Part shown: in pieces, positions 11,761 through 24,500 of the stretch | Numbering within the stretch: position 1 is the first letter of the stretch | Layout of the letters: every line of letters begins with the position of its first letter | NCBI GenBank assembly: GCA_016490735.1 | Contig: JAEMWC010000008.1 | Span: forward strand, 2,067,501-2,131,500 | Origin: Pachyseris speciosa | Lineage: Eukaryota > Cnidaria > Anthozoa > Scleractinia > Pachyseridae | DNA length: 64,000 bases | Direction: 5' to 3' | Notes under the pieces: model-generated | What the model was told of the DNA's origin: nothing | Databases searched by the model: none | The model's input: only the letters and a program-made list of their open reading frames with translations | Position numbers and translations under genes: made by a program

Positions 11761-12039
11761 AGAAGGCAAAACGTGACAATAAATGTGTGCAAATACCCTT
11801 GCTGAAATTGCGTGACACTCTAGACAGCCATGGGTTAAGCACGGTGCCACGGTGCTGTTTCCACATAATTTGAATAACACTCAGGCTAGCCTGAATACCC
11901 GGCAATTCACTAAAGACCAAATACAGTCGCCCACTAAAGGGCTCTGTGGAAGATTATAATACGCACTAGACGAAACATCCACACGACTCAACATTTATCC
12001 AAGTTCCATGCAAGTGAAAACGAAAGGGACTGACAGATT

Positions 12040-14960
12040 CAGATTGCAAGATATTGGAGCTGTGCCTAGTTACAATAGTTCGCCATAACGTTTGTGTTGG
12101 AAATTGGAAAGAAAAGCGGAAAACTAAAACACTAGCTTTTGCAAAATGTCAGACTTATACTTGCAGAAAAGCATCTGTGATTTTGCTAAACGAGAATCAC
12201 AAGGAAGACATAAAGAAATATAATTTGCACTATTAATACTTTAGTCCGCTTCTCATTTTTTTTCTTTCTAAGCGATCTATCGATAGATTCTTTTTTCAGG
12301 AGAGAGATGCGACGATCAGCAAGGATAGGTTGTTTGATGTTTTGTTAGTTCTTTGTTTGGCATGATCTAAAGAGAAAATCTTCAATAATTTGGCGCGTTT
12401 CTCGTCTAGAATTAAATGGGGGCGTGAATATATGAATTTTATATCGTTTTAATTAAGACAACTTTTCACCCAGTCGCTACGCGTGTCCGAAAAATATTGA
12501 ATGAAAAATAAAACGAGAATAATATTTATATCTGCGTGTGGCATCATAATTTCCTCCATCACGTTTTCAGGAATTGGCAATAATGGTTAATATTTCTTTC
12601 TTTCGCGTCAATTTCCGATCGAAAGTTCAGCAACTCCAATGTAAGCCATGAACGTTCAGTCGGAATAAAGGATACAAACAGAAGGCTGGTTTCCATTCCG
12701 ATCACGTTTTTTAACACTCAATAAACATATGTTAAACTTTTGGTATTTTCTACCTACTATTACAAGAAAATTACGGCCAAAGGCAAGACCTGCTATCAGT
12801 CTTTATTTTCCTTTCGCTTGGTAAAGTATTCACGAGGGAAACGTGAAACACAAAAATAGAATTTTAGCAAGCGGCGACATAAGAGGACATTCGAGGGATG
12901 CTAAAATTTGGGCCTGATCGCAGGTCATTTACCGCTCAAGACGATCTAGTGTTGGAAAAATGCATTTTTTTAGTTGCCATCTTCATAATATTTACAAGTA
13001 CTGAACCTAAGTTAGGGGCGAGAAAGCCTCAGGAAACCACAAGGCTTATAGGAGAGGCCACCTCGAAAGACAATATTAGAATAAAAAATTGGTGCTGTGT
13101 GAGTGCGGCATGACAGGTTCAGGATTGTTTAAATAAAAATTCTAACATCTTTTTCTTAAAGGTAACAAAACCTTTATGCCAACCAGATGTCAAAACACCT
13201 TTTATTACACAAAAAAACAAGGCCATTAAACCTATACGCTAGTTCAATTGACTTTAGTTCCATCAGTAATATCTGTAGATATAACTTGCGCATCAGAACT
13301 TTTAAACATGACATTTTTTGTATTCTAATAGTTTTAAATTTGCGCATTCTCATTGATCTCATTGCTGTTTCGAAGAAAGCCCAGTAGCAAAGTTGAGAAA
13401 AAGGATGGACCGCTTAGCCTTTGATCAATTCTTTCTCCTTTACTTTGCTGCACATAATTCACCTGGATAATAGCTTTGTCTCGATCCTTTCTTTCGCAGC
13501 GAGAGGAGGACCTTTAGACAATGGAACCCGATAAAACTTTTTCTTTTAATACAACGCGCGCTGAATAATCATGAGTTTTAAGAACAACAAACAGAACATA
13601 TTAAAACGCATTAACAACAATTATGGTCTGACATTCTCCCATTGAAATATTTTGCTCAGCGCGCTTTTTCATTAAGAAAGACAACAGACTTTCTGCTTGA
13701 ACATACCAAGTTACAATATTTTGCTAAACAATGGATAGCTTGGTCGTGGACTTTTATAAATTGTTTCTCGATATTTTTTCTTCATATAACTCCCCTTAAT
13801 TGCGGTAGTTTTGTGTACGGTGCCTCTTAATTAACAGGTGGGAAACCACTAGCATGAACTGAATAAAAAGCTGCTTTTTACGAACGCTGAATCATGACAT
13901 AATATTAAAATTACAAATGTTGTTTTCACAACATCCGTCTTCTTAATTAGGTATATTTCTTCGACTCACTGTCATTCGTATTTTAGTAGCTTGTGCTCAA
14001 AGGACATTATATCAATTGTGAAATGCATCATCACTGGCCTCCAGTTTTCTTCTTTTTTAAATGCAAGCTTTATTTTCTTTTCTATTAAAGTTAGCTTTGA
14101 ATAATCAAAAGAATACTGTTTCTGTCTAGGGGCTGTACCCAGTAGTCGATTTGAAAGTCACTCTTTGGAAACTTTATGTTCTTAAACCTAGCATATAATC
14201 TCGCTACGCTTTACTTCTCGGGCTGATGTTTGTTTAAAGAACGTAAGCTAAACTACCTACATCTCAATCTAAGCTTTATTTGCTGTCGATTCCGCACCCG
14301 GGTAAGGTCCTACTAAACGATTTAGTTTCGCCCGTGAATAGCGAGCAATCTACACTAAAATATGTGGCATGTGCTTTCACATCTTTCGCCATTGTCTTTG
14401 TTGTACTCCTATGCAAGTCACACCTTACATGAAGACAAAACTCAAGGTCTCTACTAGTGCTTTTAATTGTTCATTCACGAGATTAATTGAACTAAGGCAT
14501 CATTCTACCTTTTTAAATTACCAAAAGACTCTTAACGTAACGTTTTTCGGTTTATAGTGCAGAGAAAACAAGTCGCTAAAGAATGAAACGAAATAAAATA
14601 AAATGAAAGGAATATGAGACCAAAGCTACCTGCAGTATACCTACTGTGGACGATGAAGTGTTTTCCTACTCTGAAGAATACCTTGTCGTCTAGTTTCTAA
14701 ACCTGCTTACACCCCATTCTGTGGTCAAATGAAATATGAATGAGTGTTGTTTTATACACTCGAGCGCCAATGAAGACTTATGCAAATATTCCACCGTGGC
14801 CACATGAAGACGTATCAAGTTATTTAGCTTTTACACCTGAACCGGGTGTGTGTGATGTTTTAGCGTTAGATGTTTGCCAAAACAAAAGATCGCTGAAACT
14901 TTTGAATATTGTTTTTAAAAAAGTTTCACCTAAAGGGTCTTTTTGGACATATATTTAAAA
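12040..14960. other. Intergenic DNA of unit A, no gene seen
   Basis: AT-rich. Aligns to 38505-38860, 42650-42708, 44055-44945 and 45363-46840 of unit B between its later insertions. Short ORFs are not preserved in the partner. Confidence 0.6.
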
Positions 14961-15327
14961 AATAACTTTCAATTTTCGGTTCTGTCGCCGGACTCTCGAA
15001 AATAATTGACATCGGCTCTCTAAGTTATTCTCGTTTTCCTTAAACAGGAAGTTGTAACAACCCGTTTGCGTTCTTTTCTTGCTTAAGGCAATTACGTGAT
15101 AACATGCTATTATGGACTTGCAGTAGAAGCAGTTCAAAAAGCATTTTAAAACTGAGATATGAAAACCTATAGTTGAATGTAAAGTTAGCCAATTTTTAAT
15201 TTTATTCAAATATAGAAATAATTTGGCAAATGTACTACTGACCAAGTCATGTTGGGGCTCCTATATTTGCGGATTTTGCTAACAAGCTTTTCAGCAGTCA
15301 AGAGGCAAAAAAGTTTCTTCCTGTCTA

Positions 15328-15443
<116 letters not shown>

Positions 15444-16390
15444 AGAAAACATTACATGCAAAATTAAACGGGGGCTACTGACTCGCTTTACTGAAGTAGA
15501 CTTTCGAATTCGATTTCAAAGATCTTTACAACCCTTAGTGGACCCATGTGAGATCCTGACCAGACCAGATCAAAGCCTTTCACCTGTGTAGGTTGAAATA
15601 TTAAAAAGCGAAATATTTAGGACTTGGAACTAACACAAATAAAGGGATGCATGATTAATATGATAGGACATTAACATTTTCTGTTTATTATTTAATATTA
15701 ACTAATGTGCAATCATAAAATAAGTGTTCCACGCTTTCACTGCCAACATAAACATCTGACGTCATTCTGCGGAAATTATGAATTTTCATTTCCTTTATAA
15801 TAGGTTAATAATTATTGAACGAGTCGTTAAGGCCAACATTATGACCTAAGCATAATGTGATTTTATCTCGAGACCCGCCTTAGCTAGGAATTTAGGCGTG
15901 CCGCTGCATGGGGCAAGGAGCGTTGTCAGTCATAGGACTTAAGCCGATCCATTGATATCATATCGAATAACAACGTGGTTATAAGAGAGATCATTTCATC
16001 GCGTGCTCCTTCTCGCCTTCATTCCCATCGTGTTAACATCCGAACACAGACTTCCGGCCTTCTTTGCAGGCTTTGTTGCCTTTACTTCCTCGGCTCTTTG
16101 CCGATATTTAACACAACCTTTGCTTAAGAGATTACGTGTTGTTTATGATATCAATGTTCTTGACGTCGGGTGAAATAAAAGAGTCACTATTGAGGCCAAT
16201 TTATCCCACATTAGCAGTTCTCACTTTCTCCCATCAATATCGTAAGCAAACCAGTGCGACGTCACGCAGAGCCTTGAGTCCTGTTTCAGTAGACTCACGC
16301 GGGTTACGGGATAAAAGTATATTTTGTTTTGTTTTCCTGTAATAACACAGAACTGCATCTGGAGATAACATTTACAGGCTAGTAAACATC

Positions 16391-16990
16391 TTAATCATTT
16401 TTATACGCAAACGTTAATTTTAGATGCCAAAGCTTTTTTTTTTTTTCAAATTTGTGTTTACAGTAATACTGTAAGTCTTTACCGTTGAAGTGTTTAACCC
16501 CTGTCGATAAGATATGCCCCTCTACAGTGCCTCTAGCCTTGCGTACGCTGTCACGATTATCTAATGAGTTCGAGAGGAATAAGTAGGATATCAGAAGCGT
16601 TATGGTCGTTAGAACTGAAGGAAGGACTATAGTAGGTTTAGAGGTGTTAGCTTCTTTGTCTACTTGTCTACGATGCTCGTTAAAACGGTCTTTAAGTCGT
16701 CGTTTTGTTTCTCCTGTGTACTGTTTGCGGCAGCGGTTGCAGTGTACCATGTAAATAACGTTTTTAGAGTTACAGTCTATATGATGAGTGATATTTCTTG
16801 TCTCCTCATCGGAAAGAGCCAGAGGGTGGGTTGTTGTGTGTGGGATTACGTAGTTTTGTGTTAACCAGGAAATTACTAAGGTTGTTGGTGTGGTTTTGAA
16901 CACGTTAGCGCAACTGGGGGGAAGGGGAAGAAGATAGGATATTGTAGTGTTTATTAATAATGGATGATACGGAAAGAAGAGCTGGATTGA
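16391..16990 (-). mobile_element. Penelope-like element remnant, GIY-YIG endonuclease part
   Basis: Minus-strand reading has VIYMVHCNRCRKQYTGETKR followed by LKDRFNEHRR, the GIY-YIG core (Y...YTGET.R.L..R..EH) of Penelope-like retroelements. No reverse transcriptase is seen next to it. It starts exactly where similarity to unit B's right end stops, so it may mark the duplication junction. Confidence 0.65.
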
Positions 16991-17164
16991 ATGTGGTATT
17001 AAGAGGTACTCGTATAGGTTGGTTGGTGTCGGGAGCGTCTTTAGTAGCTAGTACGTCACTAAGTTCGCGCTGACTTCTAAGAATTTATCCGACGTGTGCG
17101 ACTTCTTGAATTCTTTCACGACTACCCTCCTCGTACTAATCTTTTTCATACCCTGAAGAGTAGC

Positions 17165-17745
17165 TATGCCGAAACATCTGCATATTTTGACAGGAATGCG
17201 GAGAAGATCAAACTCATTACAGATGCCAGCCCAGTGGGTTTGGGAGAAGTCTAACGCAAGTTCAGGCGATGTTGAATGTAGATGTTGATGTTGAGTGTAG
17301 ATACTCAACGACGGAGAAAGAAGCGCTTGGATTTGTGTTGGGTTGTGAGAGATGACCATAAACCCCTTCAAGTTATCTATTTTACTAGCTCCCGAATCTC
17401 AGCAAGAATAGAACGCTGTAACCTTTAAAATTAGACTCCAACCATACAGGTTCACTGTACCAGTATGTAACAAGGAAACAGAATATTGCTGACCCACTGT
17501 CACGGCTTAACAAAGGAAAAAGAGTATACAAGAATAGTGAAGCACAAGAGTTCATCCGGTTTGTGGCAGAAGTCTCAATACCAGCAGCCTTGTCTGTACA
17601 AGAGGTCAAACAAGAATCATGGGTCGACTCAGAAGTTTCACAGTTAAGAGAATGTATCTCAACAGGAGATTGGGAAAATGCGCTATCGCAATACAAAGCT
17701 GAAATGAACGAAATGAACGAGGTGAGGCTCAATTAATAAGACGGA
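17165..17745 (+). mobile_element. Ty3/Gypsy RNase H remnant
   Basis: Plus-strand frames give KIKLITDASPVGLGE, ECRYSTTEKEALGFVLGCER and KQNIADPLSRLN, the RNase H and connection region of Gypsy pol. Stops and shifts occur between them. It matches the region deleted from the remnant at 9985-11760. Confidence 0.65.
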
Positions 17746-17855
17746 GTCTGCTGCACCTAACTGCAAGGGTATTTCCCTACTAATGGAAATTTAGGGAACT
17801 TTGAGGTTAACCAGAACGTTCAAGTCTGAGAACGAATGTATGAAAATCGTATATT

Positions 17856-18240
17856 TGAACTGCGGACTAAAGAATGAATATGTGAATGATCATCGCAGTA
17901 ATGAACACTACTTAAGTAGTAGTGAAAATAGAGCCTTAAAAAAAAAAATTCAGGCTTGTACGGGGTTTGAACCCATGTCCTCTGCGATACCGGTGCGGTG
18001 CTCTACCAACAGGCCATTTCCGAGTAACCTTTGGCCTCTTTTTCAAAGCGAGTTCCGGTGCTCATCTTTTCATATGAAAATAAGTTCCTATTCATATTCC
18101 TATGCATATTTAAACTCATTTTCATACGAATGGTTGTACACCAGGCCTCGCTTTGAAAAGGAGGCCAAAGGTAACTTGGAATGGCCTATTGAGCTAAAAA
18201 GCCAACTGGGAGCTGCTCATTTTGTTGGTTCGTAATATAC
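17856..18240 (-). mobile_element. tRNA-derived SINE, minus strand, interrupted by a MITE
   Basis: On the minus strand: CACGGGTATATTACGAACCA 5' end, GGTAGAGCACCG head, B box GGGTTCAAACCCCGT, T-run, body CTACTACTTAAGTAGTG, and end CATTCTTTAGTCCGCAGTTC. The head is split by the inverted-repeat element at 18011-18187. Confidence 0.65.
18011..18187. mobile_element. MITE with about 41-bp inverted arms
   Basis: Arms contain ACCTTTGGCCTCTTTTTCAA (left) and the reverse complement TTGAAAAGGAGGCCAAAGGT (right). It is nested in the SINE at 17856-18240; no ORF. Confidence 0.7.
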
Positions 18241-19140
18241 CCGTGATTGCTGATTAAGTGGGAACGATAATCTCTTTCCTAAGGGGAAGGACGAGGAATT
18301 TCCCCATGACTTCCAAACGTTATACAAATTGACCTTGGATTTCGTGACTTCATAAAAACCGTCCACAGAACAAACTAATCATAACCTAACAGTAACTCTA
18401 CCATAATCTAAATTGCAGAAATTACGGCGGAAAGTTTAGCCGCTGAAACGTTTAACTTTGAGCATCAAATGCGTTTGTGAAAACTTGGCTAAAGACCATG
18501 ATTGGTGACCAGGACCATGTCATATATCTGTCTTACACTGGCGCCTTCATTCTTGTGAGTATAGTACGGGGAGTCAGATGAAGATTTAATCCAACAAGAG
18601 TAGCAACTTTCGTTCTTTATTTGTTCTACAATCACATGTTAATTACATTACAAGCTGACGTCCGATCTCATCCTAGGGAAGAATTGTGAACCGCCATGAA
18701 ACTATGTGATATGTGCGGTATATAAATCCATTACCAACTATCCATTCATTAAATTACTTGTCGATTCCAATACTGAAAGACTGTGAGACTTTCTAGCTAA
18801 TCCTGTTTACGCTAGTGCACGCAGTCAACGTGATCGAAATTCCGCCCATCCAGTTATCATTATGTGCATGTCTTATGGCCTTGTATGACGAGGAGAAAAT
18901 GGATTGCAACTTTAAAAAGTTTCTATCACTTCCAAGAAATAGTTTGAAATGTTCTTCTTCGTGTTAAAGGGGCCTTTTCTTTACTTCCCCACAATTTGAA
19001 CAAACATATAAAAAGAATTACCGTGACAATACCTCTTTAAAGCTAGAGTACGAGCACTGCCTTAGTTCTTTCCCCTAAGTAAGTAAATGACAACTGAAAC
19101 ACGCGTGCAACCAAATATTCTTTCTCGGTTTTATTACCTT
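18241..19140. other. No gene recognised
   Basis: AT-rich sequence downstream of channel copy B. No splice-consistent exon, RNA gene or clear repeat was found. Confidence 0.5.
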
Positions 19141-19312
19141 TTTAAAGCTGGTATTCCGTGACAACAACATTCAGCCGCTTCTTGCCCAGAATGGGAACGT
19201 AGACTGCAACAAATTAAATATGATGCGTAGAAGCTAAACATGCATGGATAAAAGAAAACTCTGCCAACCAGCGAAAGATCAATTACTTAACTTAGGCTAT
19301 TCACATAAGACT

Positions 19313-19660
19313 TCACCCTAGCAACATCAACAGGGACAGTGGAATTGAAATTCCTGAAGCGTGGATGCCCACGATCAAACAACACAACAGCCGATCAGTA
19401 CCAAAGCGGACCGCTGAGGGAACAATTTCTAGCCTGAACGACAAGGATCGAAATCCTCCAATCAACAACAGCCTAAGCGAGGATCGAAACGCACCAATCA
19501 CCACCAGCCAGGGTGCTTCTTATACTCACACGCAGCCAGTCGACACCATCGCCTGATGAAGACCAGCAGTATAGCGGTCGAAACGTCGCGATCCACATCT
19601 TTGTGGCTCAATCGTTTGATAAAAGATTAACTCAGCTATCATACTTAACTTATTTTTATT
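19313..19660 (+). mobile_element. Retroelement 3' end remnant
   Basis: Contains GATGAAGACCAGCAGTATAG and CGGTCGAAACGTCGCGATCC, then AAAAGATTAACTCAGCTATC. The last part is also inserted at 49133-49205 with a target duplication, which shows that this is the 3' end of a retrotransposing family. The exact family is not identified; a Penelope-like or LINE origin is a guess. Confidence 0.5.
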
Positions 19661-19691
19661 TTATTCCTCAGTTAGGAGTGCTTTAATAATC

Positions 19692-19805
19692 TGGGCTGAG
19701 TTGCTCGAAGCATGGTTAGCGCTAAAAATTGGTTAAGATGTATTAAAACCTATAGGTTGCCATGGTATTTATTAGCGCTAACCATGCTTCGAGCAACTGG
19801 CCCAT
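19692..19805. mobile_element. MITE, 26-33 bp inverted ends
   Basis: GTTGCTCGAAGCATGGTTAG at 19700-19719 is repeated inverted as CTAACCATGCTTCGAGCAAC at 19778-19797. Total about 114 bp. Confidence 0.8.
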
Positions 19806-20599
19806 GGTGTGGAAGGAGTAAATATGTCTAAGGACTGTAATCCAGCAGTGCTGAATATGTGTATGTCGTTTCCTCCTGGGGCTTATATGTCCAGGTTATA
19901 TGGATTACACGGAAGACATCATCGCTACAACGTTGTTGGTCTGGGAAGAAGTAGTTATCTGGCTTTCATTTCCCATTTTTGACGATAGGATGGATGTGCA
20001 TTCATTAACTAAAGGGGTTTCCACGGTTCCCAGATCCTTCGTTGGCTCCTGTCAAAAAACATCAAGGAGATACGCAACTAGTCTTGTTGTAATAGCAATA
20101 TGACTAAAACCGATTTCCAACCCTTTCTAACATTCATAGTTTGATGGATGAATACTTCTACTTTTTATTAGTTGTTACTATGAAAATGGTATGAAACAAA
20201 TGCTCAAATTTTGGTGAGCCAATTGCAGGGATTTTCTTAACGTAAAGCAGTTACCATAACAATAATATAGCCTGTCAGAAACCAAAGGTTTTAAGTGATT
20301 AAACTAAACACGAGTTTAGTGAGACATGTTTGTATCATCAAACTGTGATCAGCATGTTAAAATAGGACTTATTGCAAAGCTAAAAAATGTGTAGATGAAG
20401 GTTTACGAGGCACCCTAAATTCTCAAAAATGTGTGTTGTGAGCCACCTAAACAGTATTTTTTTTTTTTTCAGTAAAACAGACACTCTATCTGATATCAAA
20501 CCCCTTGGGATGCTTGTGACCACTACCCATGAAAACAAACATTTACTGTAGGAAAAGGTCTCACAAATTTTTACAAGTCGGAGACTTCCAAGCCGCTTT

Positions 20600-20656
20600 T
20601 TAGGGCTTCTTCCACGGAACTCCAAGTTTGTGATATTTTTTCGTGCACATCACTAT
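20600..20656 (-). CDS. Candidate last exon of TRPC-like copy B (uncertain)
   Basis: After a pyrimidine tract an AAAG acceptor gives a phase-0 reading of 18 codons ([18 protein letters not shown]) and a stop. An overlapping frame ([20 protein letters not shown], stop at 20571-20573) looks more protein-like but does not fit the phase of exon 11. Either the last exon lies elsewhere or an exon between is missing from my model. Confidence 0.25.
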   Translation of the reverse strand: MVMCTKKYHKLGVPWKKP

Positions 20657-21513
20657 CTTTATACGCAACAGATTTTTATGTTGAGAAAAGGAAAGAAGGG
20701 TATCAGATTTCTGCAACATTAAAATCTGTCGTGTGTGGAGGTCGTAATACGTGCAAAAACAATTGCTGTTAAAGTTGAAAGAAAATGTTCTTCCTGTTGA
20801 ATTGTCTTAAATTACGATGGCCATCTATTGAATTCGGCTTTCATTCCAGTAATCACTGCTCAGCTAATTTGCGGGAACGCAAACAAGTTCAGTGAAGAAA
20901 ACAAGCCAAAAAAGACATAAATAAATAAACAAATATAACAAGCAAATAACTAAGGCAGAAAATAAAAAGCTAGAAAGATAAATAGATAAATTACTTGAAT
21001 AAATAAAAGCAAAAGAAGCGTCTTCCACTCGGTTTTTGCATGGAGACGAATGTAGAACAGAAATTTGCTGACCTGTTGTTCTGAAGAATCTTCGCCAGTG
21101 GACAAAACTTTCAGCTTTTCAATTAACAAATCCATCTTCTCTTCAACTGTGAAAAGAGTGTGATCCATCAACACAACCTTTATTGTTACCGCATGAGATA
21201 AGAGCTTTGATATAGAGTTTTATACAATGCCCGGTGTAATCTTTGCGTTTTGATTGGTTTAGACGACTTTGCGATTAAAGTTTAGAAAAATAATGTAAAA
21301 ATCAATTAGATTCCATTTGTCAGTGTGCGTGTACTCTAATAACGCACAGAGGAAGTGAAAATGTGGTAAAAACATCAGTCCCGCAAGCAGTGCACTTCTT
21401 TGTCCTTACCACGTATTGGCGTCGTCCGAATGTCATCAGAGTACGGAAATCCTTCGATAACAAGGATCGTAACCACCTTTTATGAGCTCGCGAGAATGAG
21501 CAACACCCTCACC

Positions 21514-21570
<57 letters not shown>

Positions 21571-24500
21571 CCATGTTTTCACTGAAACCGCTGATCACTT
21601 AATCTTGTTTAGGTCATTGTTATCTAAGGTCTTCCTCAGAGTACACACGCACGACCAAATGGAATCTAATTGTTAAACAGATTAAACTGAATTCACAACA
21701 GGAAGTAACAAGTCAAAGCCTGCGACAAACAATGTCCTCTTCCGTCCTTTTAATTCCCGTTTAAGTACATTTATTTTTCACGTGTTGAAACCTGCCCATT
21801 CATTTCTGAAAACAAAAGCGGAATTTCATCTTATCCGGCTTTAATTGTTTACCTGACAGAGGAAATGAACCGCCAAACTTCTTCTTATAACGCTCTGTGA
21901 TTACTGGGAAAAGGCATTCTTGGTAATAAATCTTGTAGTTCTTACGGCAATCGTCTGCTTCCTATAAGGGTGAAAAATAATTCGAAAGATGATAACATAG
22001 AAATTACACATGTGTAAGAATATATACATACGATAATGCCATAATTTAAATCCGCGAAATCAATTTTTTAATACATGGAAGATGTTTTGAGCCGTATACG
22101 CAACTTGTTCAGCAAAAACAAAACCGGAACAAAGTATTTCCCGCTTGAACGAATGGGGCCTTTGCTTTGCCGTTTCCTTGCTCTTCCGAATGAGCTGTCA
22201 TCCGTCACGAGTTCAGTCCAATATCCCTTAAGCGCACAGTCTTGCAACTGGCTTTTTCTGTCCATCTTACATTAAACACAGACTTAGTTTCAGACAAACA
22301 AATGAAATTCTGCCGAAAACAGCCATTCTTGTCCACCCAAAAGGAGGTGTCCGCGACTCCGCGTCATGTTGGTGTTCGCTCAGATGGACGGTGACAGCAT
22401 CGCCGGCTGACAACACTACTGGTTCTCATGCAGGTGGTTCAATAGCTCTGTCAGCTGAAAGCACTACACCCTGGTAAAACCGTTAATTTTATTTTAAAGT
22501 TCTATTTTTGCAACTGCCTAACTTGCGTAGTAACTGCTACGAGCCTCAGTGCAGTAACTTTCACACATTACATTAATATTACATTTCCTTGACTGTGTTT
22601 TGCAAACTTCGTCACAAACCATCCCGTAATTTTTTATGGTTACCTTTATCCTTGGGTTTTCAGATGATAAAAGTTATCATTTCCCTTGTCTATGTACAAA
22701 CCAGCTTTTTATGCCTAGAGAATTAATATTTACCATTTTGATAATGAATGAAGCCCTACACATTTTCCTTTAAAGAGCATTTTGTTCGTTAACCCATATA
22801 AAAACACTTTTATTAATCCGCGGTCCACCTCTTTAAATGGCGTGATACTCCTGTACACTGATAAAACAACTTCCTTTTAATTTTAAGTTGAATACTCTAC
22901 CACTTTTCTCGCATCTTTCTTTCCTCCCAATAGGCAGTAGCTTGCGGGCACCGAAAGCAGATTGAAGGGCACTACAATAGCGTGCATGTTCCTGTACTGG
23001 TTTTCAAAAACTGCTCGTGAAAATTTCCACTCTATCTCTGCATTGGTCTGGAATGTAGAAAAATATTAAACTTGAAATAATTTTCTACGACCACATCCAT
23101 CGTTTAATTTTTAAGTTAAGCCTTTGCTAAATAAACTACAATCTTGGACAAAACTGCTCGAGAAAACAAGACTTTTCATGTGGAGTCCAAAAATCTAACA
23201 ATATTCCTGTAAAGCAGCTTCCCCCTCCTCCCGCCCCCTACTCAGCCCAAACAACATATAATTGGAGAAGAGAGGGGGGGCTTAAACTCTTAAACTCTTT
23301 TTGAACTTAGAAAGGCACTTTGTCCAAGATCATTGTAACTCTTAAAGTAATTTCAGTTGAATGTCAAAAGCAATTCTCCATTGTTTTGGTTTTTCTATAC
23401 CGGTGTATGTGATTGGTTCGAAAAACTCCCGTCACTTCTTCAACCAAAAACTGTTACCATATACTATAATAATTCTATATATGTGTTGGTTGGTGAGGTC
23501 TTTGAAAAGATGCCTGGGTCCACAACGTGCCACGTGTGAAAGACGTCAGCAAGTAGGACGAAAACGGACTGGGCCTAGCCTCAAGTTATGTCAGGGGATA
23601 TCAAAACTGTTATGTGCGTTGATCATCAAATGCTATTCAGAGGTTATGCTATCACTGATTTTGTAAAACGAAGGGCAGTTTGGAGGACTGTGAATTAAAA
23701 ATTAACCTAAGAGAAGTGCAAAAACTCTTGGGTAAAGTTGATTTGTGAGACCAATAAAAGCCTTGAAAGTCCTCTGAAAGTTTTAAGAATCAGATACATT
23801 ATCATAAAAAGATTGAACAGGATTAAATATCAAAAAATTGTATTGCGTTTTTATTATTTCCTCTTATTGCTTTAATATACTAACTGCTACGCCACGGTAT
23901 GTCTTACCGTTGCATTGTCGTATGTTTTTGTGAGCAAAGCCACCAGCATGTTAATCAACATGATAACGGACAAGATCAAGAAAAGATAGTAGAGAACCGA
24001 CACCACGTACGTCGAAAATGTATCGTAAGATTGCAGATCTGCCCGGGCCGCTTGGCCAAACAAAGACCAGATGAGCGGACCAAATACGTCGAGCAAACCA
24101 GGGCTGAAAAATACAATCATAACTTATGAAACACGTTGTCGTAACATCAACTAGAATCAAAAATAGTTATTTGTCACCGTTCGATCAGCAAAAAGGTTTG
24201 GTAACTTTGTACAGGAAATGGTTTTATCCTAGGGGTAATACAACTTGCTGAGGTACGTCGTCCGGTCGAGTGTAGTCCTAAAAAGGATTGTTTGAGATGT
24301 CTTCAAGTGCTGATGTGACAACCTGAAGGAAGTCATTATCAAAGTCTCGACTCATCATCAGAGTTACCACTTTGAAAATAACTCTGCTTAAGTTGTCGAA
24401 CGGCAGCAGTCAGTGCCATCTCAAACAGTCCTTCTTATATTAGGACTATACTTACGGAATGCTCGTGTTTCTTCAAGTTATAATAAGCCTTTTATGATGA

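Noticed and set aside
22068..22275. Extra channel exon
   Set aside because: ORFs exist on both strands, but exons 9 and 10 join in phase without it and no suitable acceptor-donor pair was found.
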